Assembly: GCA_025667525.1 (NCBI GenBank)
Contig: CM046875.1
Span: 117,604,340 to 117,668,339, forward strand
DNA from: Glebionis coronaria
Lineage: Eukaryota > Streptophyta > Magnoliopsida > Asterales > Asteraceae
Direction of reading: 5' to 3'
Length of the DNA: 64,000 nt
The translations under genes were made by a program, and so were the position numbers. Under the pieces are notes generated by a model. That model saw nothing but the letters and a program-made list of their open reading frames with translations. It was not told where the DNA came from and ran no database searches. Every line of letters starts with the position of its first letter. Position 1 is the first letter of the stretch. Shown here in pieces: positions 36,113-48,912 of this stretch.

Positions 36113-36418
36113 GGGAAAATCACTCAAAAATGTAGTAAACTAACCACTTTTTATGGTTATCTGTACTAAACTATTTTTTTTCTCATTATGTGTATTAAAC
36201 TTTCTGATTTCGTTCATTGTGTGTATTTTAAGATGATTTTTCTATGTAAAATGACTATTTTACCCTTCAAAAATTGAAAAAAGTAGGGGTAAAATCGTCT
36301 TGAAATACACACAATGATCGAAATTAGAATGTTTAATACACACAATGAGGAAAAAATTAGTTTATTACACACAATCATAAAAAGTGATTAGTTTACTATA
36401 TTTTTAAGTGATTTCCCC
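36113..36418. mobile_element. Foldback MITE with 9-bp duplication (Mutator-like)
   Basis: The two halves are near-complete inverted repeats of about 140 bp. The left end is GGGAAAATCACTCAAAAAT and the right end, reversed, is GGGGAAATCACTTAAAAAT. Flanked by TAAGATTTA at 36104-36112 and 36419-36427. A 9-bp duplication with long inverted repeats fits MULE-type MITEs. Non-coding. Confidence 0.8.
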
Positions 36419-36427
36419 TAAGATTTA

Positions 36428-37317
36428 AGAGTATTTTGTAATACTCATAGGCCGGACATAATGGAGTAATAAATCACTCGTGAGATGGAAAACTCATTCG
36501 TGACTCTCACCCTCACATTATAAGTCACGCGTGACTATAGGGTAAACAGGTGAATTTCTCACGGCCAGTAAGATTGAAAAATGAATTGAGTGAGCGAAGT
36601 AAAACCTGAGGTAACGCTAACGTGAAAATGGGCGTGCTTTCTAGCCTTATAATTAGTAGATATAAAAACACTCATATGGATGGAATCTTGATCTAAAAAT
36701 TGTATTTCATATGCAAAGTCAATAGCTTAAGTCCCATTCTTGCGCCATACTTCATGGGAATGAGCCAATCATGGCTATAAGATATTGGATTATATAAATC
36801 TTTGGTTCAGTTTTTTTTTTTTTTTTTTTTGAACGGCAAAAATCTTTGCTTCAGTTAGTTGTTTTCTAAGTAATATATTAAAGGTCATAATCACATGCCA
36901 TTGGCCAAGCGGTAACATATGCTCTGACTTTACATTTTGTTCCGGAGTTTAATTTTGGAGTGAAAGATGACATTTGTGTGAGTACTTTCCGTGAAGAAAA
37001 CACAAGTTGTGCAGCGATATAACTGATCTAGAGTTGAAATGTATGATACTATCAACAGAACAGATGAAATCATTAAAGCTTATAAGCATCAAAATTCCAT
37101 AAACAACTTATAAACACCAAGCTGCGAATTTATTTCCAATAAAAATTAACCAATTTACAACAAATAGATGAAAGCATGTGGTACAACACATAGACACACT
37201 TCACAGTACAAGGAGTGCACACTATTTAGCGTCGTGGTGGAAGGATACATATAAACAACTATGGATTAATAATGTAAACTAAAGGTGAACACAGAATCCT
37301 GTTAGCAACTACTGTCT
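36428..37317. other. Spacer and probable CURT1 3' region
   Basis: No gene seen. A poly(T) run lies near 36811. The part nearest 37317 is presumably the 3' UTR of CURT1 (- strand). Around 36470-36600 there are CACTCGTGAG/CTCACGGCC-type inverted motifs that may be another small transposon. Confidence 0.45.
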
Positions 37318-40027
37318 CTATTCAGAACCGATAATCTTCTTCTTCAGTGCTTCAATATCATCAGCTAGCTCCTTTCTAGTGGACTGAACGATTTATAACA
37401 GATATAATGAGGAAATCGTTAGAAACATATAAGTAGATGATGCATTTTGTGTCCTGTTACATTATTCTTTTAATTGGTTTCCAAAAAAATGAATCATTTT
37501 AAAATTAAAACCTATATCAGAAGTGAAGGATCACCTTAAAGAGAAGATATCGATAGATGAACCATCCCGTGTATCCAAGTCCTATAAGTTCCATGAACTT
37601 TGGAACCTGCTTGTAAAAAAAAAACAGAAACATAGAATATTATCGACAAATGTTCCCAAAGTTTCATATTATATGTGTGTATATTTTAAAATAACAATCT
37701 GGACAGTTTCAAATATATAACGCAATACCACAGGAACCCCATTGATGGCATCAACAACAGTAGAACCCAACCAAACGCCAATAACTGCCCCTCCTCCATA
37801 AATAACAACCATCGGCTTGTTTTCAATTGCATCCCACTGTTCAAACATAAACGACTTCATAAAGAAAGAGAAATAAACTCATAAAAAAAATTAAAGATTG
37901 TCTCTAATCTTCCAACAGAATCTGATTGTTCTTGGAATTAACACTTTATTAAGTTCCTACAGCATGAATCATACTATAGTACTACAGGCAGTTGAGAAGC
38001 ATGTATTTAAGGGAGTATTCAGATCCATGAGTCGCGTTAAATGTGTTGGTACAAAGATTGGCTCACCTTTTCCTTCAAGCCCGAGAACACTTCTCCAACT
38101 TCTGAATTTTCAGATGTGTCCTCTGAAGATGCCTTAATGCAGTATGATAACGACCTTTTGGATCCTGTTTCACAGAGATGTTATAAATATTAGGCATACA
38201 AGTCGTCACGGTATCTTACACAGATAATCTGATGGCCATACAATACTAGTAGTACGAGATACAGTCCTGTAATAACAAGAAATTTGCCCATCAGCACAAG
38301 TTTCAATATTGCTGAATACGCAAACTCTGTTCGGTATTGTATTTTCAAAGGTGCTAATTACTGCGCTTTCAAATTGAATAGAATCAGTTTCTAATGATTG
38401 TGTATAGCGAAACTGATTCAGTGAATCCTATTACTCGTTGTTTAGGGGCCATTGACATCTTAATCGTTAACAAGTCAATATTTACAACTGATTATCAGCA
38501 CATCCAAAGTCCAAAGTCTGTTTTTGTAACATCCAAACAACCGATCACTTTTTCCCTAATGGTTTGACAAAGAATGTTTGCTTTTTACAAATGCAATAAT
38601 CACCCCAAAACTCAACCCCGACCACCCTAACTATTTCATATCACATAATCACTCTCTAAAGGCAATCCAAACTATGTAATATTTGATATCATATAATCAT
38701 TTTCAAAAGAAAACTCCAAACAAAACACAATACATAAGGCAGAAAGAGAACTTTACAACAACAAAAATACCCAATCCTGCGGAGCGAGGTATGGAAGAGG
38801 TAGGGTGTAGATAGTCACAGTGGTGGAACCAGGATGTTAAGAGGACGGGGGAAAATATTTTTCTGAAAAAATGTCATTGTGCACACAGCACACTAAAATG
38901 AACAAAGATACAAGGTTTTTACGTTGTTTGTCTTCAAGGTGGGAGGCAATTTGATTTTGTGATGGGGTGCACTTTAATAAAAAAAAGTCAACAAAAAATA
39001 AAAAGGTCAATAAAAAGGGCACCGCCCGGTATACATACATCGGCCCCTGGATAGTCACACCCTTACAAGGGACCGCTTCCTTAAGGGTACGTTTGGCAAG
39101 GAGCATTCAACGTTTTTTTAATAAAAGCTCGTTTGTCAACAAGCGTTCATCTTTTCTAAACACAGCTTTTCAAATGCTACTTGAAAAAGCATTTAGTGTT
39201 AGCGTTAAATTTGTCATTTTGCACTTAACAATTACTGTATATAAATAGCTGTGTTACTAAACACTTTAACTACTCGCATCCGTACCTTTATGCCAGTTGT
39301 AATTATTCTTCTTATACATTCTACAACTAGTAACTTTTGATTCTTAAACACAATAAACAAGTTTAATGAAACAAACATCATCAATCCAAAGCTATATTCA
39401 TAAGATTAGGTATATATTTATGCTGTGCTTGGGGCTTAGGGGGGCTTAAGCTTTTAAAATAAGCTAACTTACAAGATAAGTGTTGTTTGCCATACGGGCT
39501 TATTGAAACTTTTATAAGGATAATAGCATATGCCTTCATAAGCCCAAACCTATTGAAAGGCCTTTACGAGGCTTGTAGCTAGTCAAATTACTTAAATACC
39601 TTTCAGAAAAAACAGATTATCACGCAAAAAGGTGAATATGTGAATTTAATTTGTGTACTTTTAGGCTATTTTACATTAATAAGCTTCGGCTCTGACTAAT
39701 TAGCCAAAGAGATTATCAATATAAGTTTTCGGCTTTCGGCTTATAATATAAGCCCATTTAAACATACCCTTAGTCATCCCGATCATTTCTGTATTCGCAA
39801 GGTAAAACACATACAGTATAAAAAAAAAGTCCCATGACCTCAATCATATCATACACTAGTAAATTACAATCGAATAATAATTTACCTGCAAATTTAAGCT
39901 TGGAAGAAGGCGGTGACAATAACTTAGATGAACGAGGTAAAAAGGGAATGTTAGGTACAAAAGTCGCTGGTGATTTGTTTGCAAGTATGGTTTGTCCCAT
40001 TAAACAAGAAGAGGAAGCTGCTGCCAT
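37318..40027 (-). CDS. CURT1: CURT1 family thylakoid-curvature protein, five exons, 161 aa
   Basis: Exons 40027-39886, 38164-38067, 37836-37729, 37606-37535 and 37383-37318 total 486 nt including the stop, with GT-AG borders and consistent phases. Residues 1 to about 60 form a Ser/Lys-rich chloroplast transit peptide (MAAASSSCLMGQTILANKSP). The mature part has SGLKEKWDAIENKPMVVIYG, a first membrane helix (about 89-111), the family signature FMELIGLGYTGWFIYRYLLF (second helix, about 120-139) and a charged C-terminal helix (KELADDIEALKKKI) ending GSE. CURT1 proteins (CAAD domain) oligomerise at grana margins and bend thylakoid membranes. Length matches the family. Which paralogue (A-D) is uncertain. 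Intron 1 (38165-39885) holds two MITEs. Confidence 0.93.
38818..39049. mobile_element. hAT-type MITE in CURT1 intron 1
   Basis: Perfect 8-bp duplication GATAGTCA at 38810-38817 and 39050-39057. The ends are CAGTGGTGGAACC and GGCCCCTG, matching hAT CAGKGG-type termini. It is 232 bp, non-coding, and inserted in an older repeat relic (about 38755-39080) resembling a SINE-derived repeat. Confidence 0.75.
39084..39769. mobile_element. Probable Harbinger/Tourist-type MITE in CURT1 intron 1
   Basis: TTA occurs on both sides (39081-39083, 39770-39772). The ends AGGGTACGTTTGG and, reversed, GGGTATGTTTAAATGGG are similar but not perfect, so the borders could shift by a base. About 690 bp, non-coding; it may be two nested elements. 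Confidence 0.45.
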
Positions 40028-40516
40028 AACTATGTGTTTTTAGTGTGTCTTTGATCGGAAGGAAGGAGTTGACTTGGTTTGTTTTGGGATTGAAGAAGAA
40101 GAAGAAAACTGAACATGTGATTCACGACACTTTCTCCCTTTTCTAGTTCAACTAACAAGTTACTGTTTGACACGTTTTTTCTATTTGTTTATTAAACGGG
40201 TCAATGGATAGATATGTGACTGACCCTTTTCGTAAGCCTGGCCGGTCTGCTGCGGTGATCGATCGTCGAATAAGTAATTAGTTTGAGTATTATGTGAGAG
40301 TTTCGAGTTTTGTGTGTATACTGTATAGAGATGGCAAAAAACTTCGAAGAATTCGATATCCGAATCTAATTTGACCGGGGATTCTTCGAGTTGACCGGGT
40401 ATGAGGATGGGGTGGAGATTTCCTGATAATAAAAAACGGGTATGGAGGCGGGGATGGTAATACCCCCGTCCCCAAACCCGCCCCGCCTCCAAATATCTTT
40501 ATTCTACATATACATT
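40028..40516 (-). other. CURT1 upstream region
   Basis: Presumed promoter and 5' UTR of CURT1 (reads leftward); no clear TATA box seen. Beyond about 40320 is a repeat-like segment with a strong hairpin, GGAGGCGGGG (40444-40453) with CCCCGCCTCC (40481-40490). Confidence 0.45.
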
Positions 40517-40537
40517 TATATATATATATATATATAT

Positions 40538-40630
<93 letters not shown>
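40517..40630. repeat. (TA)n microsatellite
   Basis: About 57 TA units with one GA interruption near 40539. Left flank of the Micron-like element A. Confidence 0.95.
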
Positions 40631-42256
<1,626 letters not shown>

Positions 42257-42276
42257 TATATATATATATATATATA
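42257..42276. repeat. (TA)n microsatellite
   Basis: About ten TA units between elements C and D. Confidence 0.9.
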
Positions 42277-44152
42277 GTGATGTATTCAATGCAGAACCAA
42301 TTTTTTTACAGAACTTACAGAACTAATTTTTTACCTTAAATAATGCATAATGTACACATACTAATGCCAAATGACAGTTTTATAAATATAATGTAAAAAG
42401 AAAATACAAAAAGGGCAAATGAGGTATTTTATAAGTCTCGAAAAAAATCTAGAAAACTATATCCCAGTTTCCCATCGACGTTACTTCATCAGAACCAAGA
42501 TCCAACCCCAAAAAGTAAACTTTGCCTCTCTCTTATTGTAGATCTCTTGTTCGGCAAGAAAAAAATCACCCAGTTGACTTTTATATTGGGTGTTGATACA
42601 CAGACCCAGTTTCTTAGATCACAGTAGACTTTTTATTATAGTTTAATCTCAACTCTCAAGTCATGATTTGAAGGTGTGGTCGTGTTTACGGATCTGGTCT
42701 CGTGAGATGATTGAAAGAATACCCACAAACAACAAACGCGCCCCATTGAAATGAAGTTTACTGATTATGAAGAAAAAAATTGTATGTTGTCATTGGTGTG
42801 GTTTCTATGCAGGTTGTTTTTTGTGTTATTATATCTTTAGTAATTGTTGCGAATAAGGATGTGTGGTATTTGTTACTATTATATAAAGAAATTCCTAGTT
42901 TGTTGTTATGGTATAAAGGTCTAAGCTTTATGTGTAAAAATCAATCTTTTTTTATTGAGAAGTTGCTAAAGTTAAGGTTTTAGCGATTGTGACCTCAATC
43001 TATTGGTTAACATTGTCTATGTTATTCTTTACTAATTAGCTTTCAGAATTAGTCAAGTAGAAACAGAGTATTTCTTATTTCGTAGATAAGATCTAATTTG
43101 ATGGGCAAATGTTACGGTTTTTTTTTTGGCTAAAAGCATAAATTGATTGTACCTTCAAACATTCCTATCAACGTAAATTATTCCAATCACATATATTTGT
43201 TTTTTAAGTATTATTTGTTCAACCAGACTTACGATTTAATTTGATTTAATTAATTTTATGTTTGTTTTATTTTTGTTTCTGTGGGATGGATCAATCATAG
43301 AAATGACAAAGATAATCAATGGATATACTTGTGTTTCTAGGTGGCCTGCATATATGTTTTCGAAGTCGTGCGTATATGTTTTCGAAGCCGTGCGTATATG
43401 TTTTGCAGCTGTGCATATATGTTTTCGATCCCGTCGATCCCGTGCGTATATGTTTTCCATGCCGCGCATATATGTTTTAGATGTCGCGCGTATATGTTTT
43501 TGAAGTCGTGCATATATATTTTCGAAGCCGTGCATATATGTTTTAGATGTCGCGCGTATATATTTTTGAAGTATTGCATGCTTTTTCTTCGAGGAGCGTA
43601 CACGTAATTTAAATCTCATGCACATTAATGTTTAGCGACATAAAGTTGTATATAAATTATGTCAATTGATATCAAATTCTCTCTGTGTATTGTAATATTG
43701 TATTTCTGATTTTGCTTGTGTATGTTTAAGGTTTTTGTTTTTAATTTTTGAGAATAATGAACTCCACAAACACATATGCAAATATCATTTTAAGAAAAAA
43801 AACAAGTTTGACAATAACCTGTGTAATGTAATAGTAATATGTAAATAACATATATGCATTTTTTATTAAAAAAACTTTTAACTTGGTAAACATTTTAAAA
43901 CTAAAAAAATAAACAATAAATCAGGTTCTTATAAATCGTATTTTTAATTAAAAAATTCAAAAAATCTAAAAAAATTAATGAAAAATCAAAATACCAAAAT
44001 TGCCCTTAACATAGTTTCTTTTTAAAAAATGAGTAATTTATATTTACAAAACTGCCACTTTGCATTAAGGTAATGTACATCATGCATTTTCATATGTAAA
44101 AAGTTGGTTCTGTAAGTTCTGTAGTAAAAAAGTGGTTCTGCATAGAACGCTC

Positions 44153-44155
<3 letters not shown>
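42277..44155. mobile_element. Larger (TA)n-bounded element D, related to C
   Basis: Left end has TATTCAATGCAGAACCAATT and right end, reversed, GTTCTATGCAGAACCACTTT; both continue into an ACAGAACTTACAGAAC motif, giving about 60 bp of diverged inverted repeat. The AGAACC-rich ends resemble those of C. The body (1.9 kb) has no convincing gene and contains the 22-bp minisatellite at 43347-43575. Confidence 0.6.
43347..43575. repeat. 22-bp minisatellite, about ten copies
   Basis: Unit TGCATATATGTTTTCGAAGT plus CG, with variants at the last third (GAAGCCG, AGATGTCG, CCATGCCG). One copy is extended by a duplicated GATCCCGTC. Because 22 is not a multiple of three, all frames cycle, which explains the long repetitive ORFs on both strands; I do not regard them as genes. 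Confidence 0.88.

Positions 44156-44221
<66 letters not shown>
44156..44221. repeat. (TA)n microsatellite
   Basis: About 33 TA units between element D and the Helitron-like terminus. Confidence 0.95.
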
Positions 44222-44222
<1 letters not shown>

Positions 44223-44250
44223 TAGCGGCGTAACCCGCCCAACGGGCGGG
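44222..44250 (-). mobile_element. Helitron-like 3' terminus
   Basis: Read on the - strand: a perfect 7-bp hairpin CCCGCCC-GTT-GGGCGGG (44250-44234), eight bases, then CTAG followed by T of the TA tract. Helitrons end in a short GC hairpin a few bases before CTRR and insert between A and T. The element would extend rightward; I did not find a TC-type 5' end, so its length is unknown. Confidence 0.55.
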
Positions 44251-46985
44251 GTCGCTTTTTTTCTTGTTCCAAAGGGTTTATGGTTCGTGTGTTTTAGGTT
44301 TCTTGAACTTGTAATTTAACCTTTAGTATATTTTAGTTATAATTTACGCTTAAGTAATGATTACTTGTGGTCGATGGGCATGGTTTTCTTCTGACCATGC
44401 GCCAGCTTGGCGCATGATATTGTGAGAATTGTTTAAACGTTGAAAACCTGCTAGTATATTTTTGTTCAAAAATAAAACATGAGTGGTCAGTTGTGGCGTA
44501 TATCCCATTTGCTGTTCTATCTTATGTTTTTATATAGTTTTGCTTGATAATGTTAACGTTAAAAAGATTTATGTACCAAACTAAGAACATCTATATGAGA
44601 AAAGGACAAATAGGAGGGTGATTTAAAAGTAAATTGTAATATTATTTTGAATGAGTGCAAGTATTTCAAGAGCATTTTGTTCCATTTAGTTACTTTTAGC
44701 CAGGTAACCGCAAGGTTTTATATGACTTGGCTTGTGTGATCTTAATCGAGCAACATAAATAGGGTTGTTGCAAGTAGGGACGGAAGTTGACAAGTATTGT
44801 CGGGGGGAACAAACTATAATTTATTTGTTTTAGGGGGCCAATTTACATTTGATTTTAACATTTGTACTTATAATGCTTAACAATGCAAAGTAAAAGGGCT
44901 AAAAATATACTTGTGATTGAAAACTTTGCAAGGCTGCAACTCATCAAAGATTAGTTACTTTTAGCCAAGGAATGGCAAGGTTTTATTTCAATCTTGGCAG
45001 TGATATGATTTAGTAAAAAGTGTTTAGCTAAGATTTATATGATGTGGGATTATGTGGATGGTTGTTAGCTGTATTTTAAGTATGATATTGGTATTTTCAT
45101 ATGAATGTAAATGAGAATGAATATTCTTTTTTTAAGTATTTTTTGTTCTTATGGAGTTGTTTTGTTGTTTATTTGTGGAGTTGCTTTGTGTATTAGTTAT
45201 AGTTGTTTGTAGTGAGAACTTTTTTTTGTTAAAAGACATAAAAAGAAACTAATTTTTGATTTTTTTACACCTTGGCCCATCCAACAACCATGTTTTGTCC
45301 CATATCAATTTTCCGATTCTAAAACAAGTTTAATTTAGTCAACTGGTCAACAAACTGATTTGACTTAAACGATTCTGTATTAAATCGAATTGATTCGGTT
45401 TTACCGTGTTTTAAATCGGATCAGTTTTGTTTTAACTTGTTTTTAACTGGTTAGGTTTTGTTTTAACCTGTTTTTAACCGGATTGATTCGATTTTAATCG
45501 GCCTTGCCAATATCATTTCAATTTTAACCAAGAGATTAAAAAAAGGTTACACTAAAACCAAATCGTTTTTTTAAATTTTTCTAAATCGGATCAGTTCAAT
45601 TTTAACCGGTTCTGTGAATATCGTTTTAATTTTAATCAACAGGTTAACAAATGGAATCAATATCAAGTGGTAGAAAGTTGTAAGGGTAACCAACTAAATA
45701 CCTACTGATGTAATTAACACACTTAATAGATTTCACAAAATCACGGCTAACATTACCATGCTACATATATATAAGTGGCTTGAGTTGTCACCAGCTAACT
45801 CTACTGTGAGATTTTGGTTGATATTCTTGAAGTAACTCCGTATAGATTTTGGTTCATATTGTAGAAGACATCAACTCAAGTAGACATATCAAAAGCTACA
45901 TGTGTCAGGATAAAGTGTATTGTGCTTCTTTCACCACAATCAATAGTACCAAACACAAGGAAATGCTTCACTCGGGACAGAAGTTCTGGTTATCTACAAA
46001 TTATCTCTTCAAGCGAAGTCTCATGGACCAAAGTGAGGCTAAATTTTTTGTGAGGTCAAGGAACAAACGTCGCTGCTGGCGAATGGTTGCGTACCACGGT
46101 TGACCAAAGGTGGCATGTGTCGGCCCGTACTGCGAGTTACACTGCTTACCAAAGGCCGCTCGCTGCTGCTAGAAGGCCTGTCATACAAACCACCGTATTA
46201 ATATTACAAAAATTTCATGAAGCACAGGACAACTGTTCACTAAGATGTAGATTTGGAAATGTGAATAAAATTATTTATGAATGTGTCCATTAGGTTCAAG
46301 TATGATCACTCGAAAGTCAATTCGGTAAAAGAAACAACTGTAAAGAAAAGAATGCGTCAACAATCTTCGAAAACTGTCCCAAATGTATTTGTCAATGCAC
46401 GTAACCATTTTTATTACTTACCCATAGAGAAGTAGTAATCGTATATTCGTAATATCACAAAACTTAGAGGTGACTTCTTAAAGCAACTTAATGCAGGTAA
46501 ATGACGGTTAAAAAGGTGTAAAAGAGTAGAACTTACAAAGTGACCAGCCTCAAGATTCCAGTAGAAAAAAAAACTTTCGTAGCACTTGCTGAATCTTGTG
46601 GTGATCAAGAGTTGCATAGATAAACATCTGCAATGAACCAAAGTTTAAAATCAGCAAATATCTATATGTATACAGATCTTGGAAATCAAAGTTACCTCTT
46701 TCTCATTCTTGATGTTGATTGGTTGTTCAGGTGCCGCACCTCCTTTGATATAACCCGATACTTACTTGTTAGTATCAATTTGATCTGCCTTGTAAGCACA
46801 ACACGAATCACACCAAGCATGAATTTTGGAAGTAATGGACTACATTTCCTTTGACTATGATGAGCCGCCCAAAGATAAATCCCTAGCAGCTCTACCTTCG
46901 TTTATGTATAATCAAAGTTTAAAGTTGAAAAATGGACATTTGGTGCAAACCAAAAATGGTAATTTTTTTACATATGTGTGATGTT
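44251..46985. other. Gene-free stretch with degenerate TTTTAACCGG-type repeats
   Basis: No gene recognised. Between about 45360 and 45650 there are many loose repeats of TTTTAACCGG, TTTTAAATCGG and GGATCAGTT. Short exon-like open segments with splice-like borders occur on the - strand at about 46540-46625 and 46697-46755, but I cannot identify them. Confidence 0.4.
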
Positions 46986-47540
46986 CAAATAACTGTGTTA
47001 GTCATGATAGGATGATCGATTCTAAGACCAGCAGCAACAATGAGTCCTAGTGCCTCGTCTATTCGGCAAGCTAGCTTAGGGTACCTAACATATCACAAAA
47101 ATAACTTAAATCTCGGTCCAGAATGTTTGGGATTGTTCTACTTCCTATAGCAGCTAACTGGGCTGGTAAACTGGTTTCGTTTGAGATGCTCTGAGATATA
47201 TCTTCAGCTACCATTGTTATTGCCATGCTCACGAGCTCATTTGATAGCACATAATCACTAATTTTGGTTACTGAAACAAGGTTCCTAGTAACCTACGCAA
47301 TACTAAAATATTTGCGTAACTTTGTCTCACAGTGCCTGCAGCTGCATATGCCTGTAAAACAGACAAGGAGTTGGACAAAAGAAAAATCCAAAGGCACCTT
47401 AAGCCTTTGTTGCTATTCCTTCCAATTTCAAAAAGAGTGGGAAGGATCACTGTTGTAGAAAGGATTGTGATCGGCCTTCATCCAGTGCCTGACTATACGA
47501 AGCTTCTGCATCAAGCCCATCAGCCTGATTTCAAAACAAA
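46986..47540 (-). other. Exon-like coding remnants of an unrecognised gene
   Basis: The - strand has collinear open segments: ADGLDAEASYSQALDE (near 47525-47475), AYAAAGTVRQSYANILVLR after a TTTTACAG acceptor (from about 47360), VTKISDYVLSNELVSMAITM onward (from about 47270) and [20 protein letters not shown] (near 47080) ending in a stop. They lie in two frames with short disruptions between them. The look is that of a decayed spliced gene. I do not recognise the family. Confidence 0.4.
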
Positions 47541-48271
47541 AATCAGCATTAAACACGTTTTATATAACCAATCGCCTTACTACAAATAACAACTATAATG
47601 TAGTTTTTTTAACAAAACAATTTGGGAGATTTGTAAGCAACAAAGAATCAAGATAACACGTGGAAACATGGAACTGAGTGAGTGCCTCCAACCAAGTTAG
47701 GTATATTTTCACTGGACATATCATATTCCCATAAAGTAGATTAAACTATTTATAATTAACAGGAAAAAAAGCTTAAATTAATAATGGCGAGAGTACACGA
47801 AATGTAGAGTACATAGAAGGCCAAATAGAAAAGGTTAAACTAAAGATGGAATAGGTCAAATGAGGTCGAAGTCACCTAAAGTTTTTTCGTAGTGCATACA
47901 AACTCAGAAATCACTTGATTCAAAGATTCAGATAACTATTGCACATATACTATATCACTAATTACAATTCATGCATTGAATATTCATAAACAAATAGACA
48001 AAAGAAGTGTTTGTAGTCAGCCTGACATAGCCCACTCCATAACGACGTGTTTCAACTTGAAGTTAATTACAATCCAAACGACAGTCGCATGATTTTACTG
48101 AGCTTTCAAATCAACTAACCTGTTGTTTCCATATTGACCTTTGCTAAACCTAGCTTCTGACATTGCTATGCTCTGAAACATTCTTGAACCTTACAATGAC
48201 AGCAGATTTTGGTTTTCAATGATCCGGATAATGAGTATTAAATGTTCCTACTGCGTACAAGGGCTGCATAC

Positions 48272-48379
48272 CTCTCTCATCTCCTCGAGACTTATAGCAC
48301 CATTTTTATCCACGTCAATTTCCTGAAAGTGATCTCTGAGATCTGATAGCTCCTCTTCATCAAGTGTGCTAGCCAACAC
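48272..48379 (-). pseudogene. CDPK EF-hand exon (isolated fragment)
   Basis: A single 108-nt exon (36 codons) with acceptor GTGTAG and donor GAG/GTATGC. It encodes VLASTLDEEELSDLRDHFQE and then an EF-hand loop, DVDKNGAISLEE, ending EEMRE. This matches the first EF-hand region of plant calcium-dependent protein kinases, close to the CPK16/18/28 group. No kinase domain or other EF-hand exon was found nearby on either strand, so it is a fragment and not a gene. Confidence 0.75.
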
Positions 48380-48739
48380 CTACACAAACCGCTCGGGTCT
48401 TAGAATAAGAACTGTGGGATAACTTTTATAATCTGAGATAATACACCTCATCACTTGTAGTTAAAACACAAATACATAATATTGTGAAACAATACACTTT
48501 AAAAGCCAATTTCAATAATCTTATCAAGGGATTTTGAATATCAAGTCTCAGTCTATCACATAATAACTTTCAAAACACCAAAGTCCAAACCCCCTTAATA
48601 TATCTATAGTATTCAACATTTTCCTATTGATACACCTGATGGTCTATTCCACGTGATTCATGTTGTTCTGTCCAGCTCCAGCTGCTACAACCTTCTAAAA
48701 GGACAAAGAAAGTTGCTTCTGCTTAAATCTCAGCTAAAG

Positions 48740-48912
48740 ATACAAAGATCACCAAACCTACAATTCTAGATGTTCCAAACACCGAGATCCATGTGCTTCT
48801 AAAACCCACAATACCTGATATTCTGAAGCCCACACTTCCTGAGATTCCAAATCCCGCGATTCCTGAAAGTCAAAACCCATTGGTACTTGAGGTTTCTTAT
48901 AAGCTAACTGTT
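48740..48912 (+). pseudogene. Possible Pro-rich repeat (PELPK/periaxin-like) fragment
   Basis: The + frame reads KPTILDVPNTEIHVLLKPTI and continues with KPTLPEIPNPAIPES, a degenerate five-to-ten-residue repeat of P-x-[IL]-P type. Plant PELPK proteins have such repeats. No signal peptide or start is visible. Low certainty, because short Pro-rich repeats arise easily. Confidence 0.3.

Noticed and set aside
43236..43625. Long ORFs on both strands at the minisatellite
   Set aside because: A 22-bp repeat free of stops opens every frame; the repetitive peptides have no independent support.
48272..48379. A complete calcium-dependent protein kinase gene
   Set aside because: Only one exon is present; no kinase domain or further EF-hands could be found on either strand nearby.
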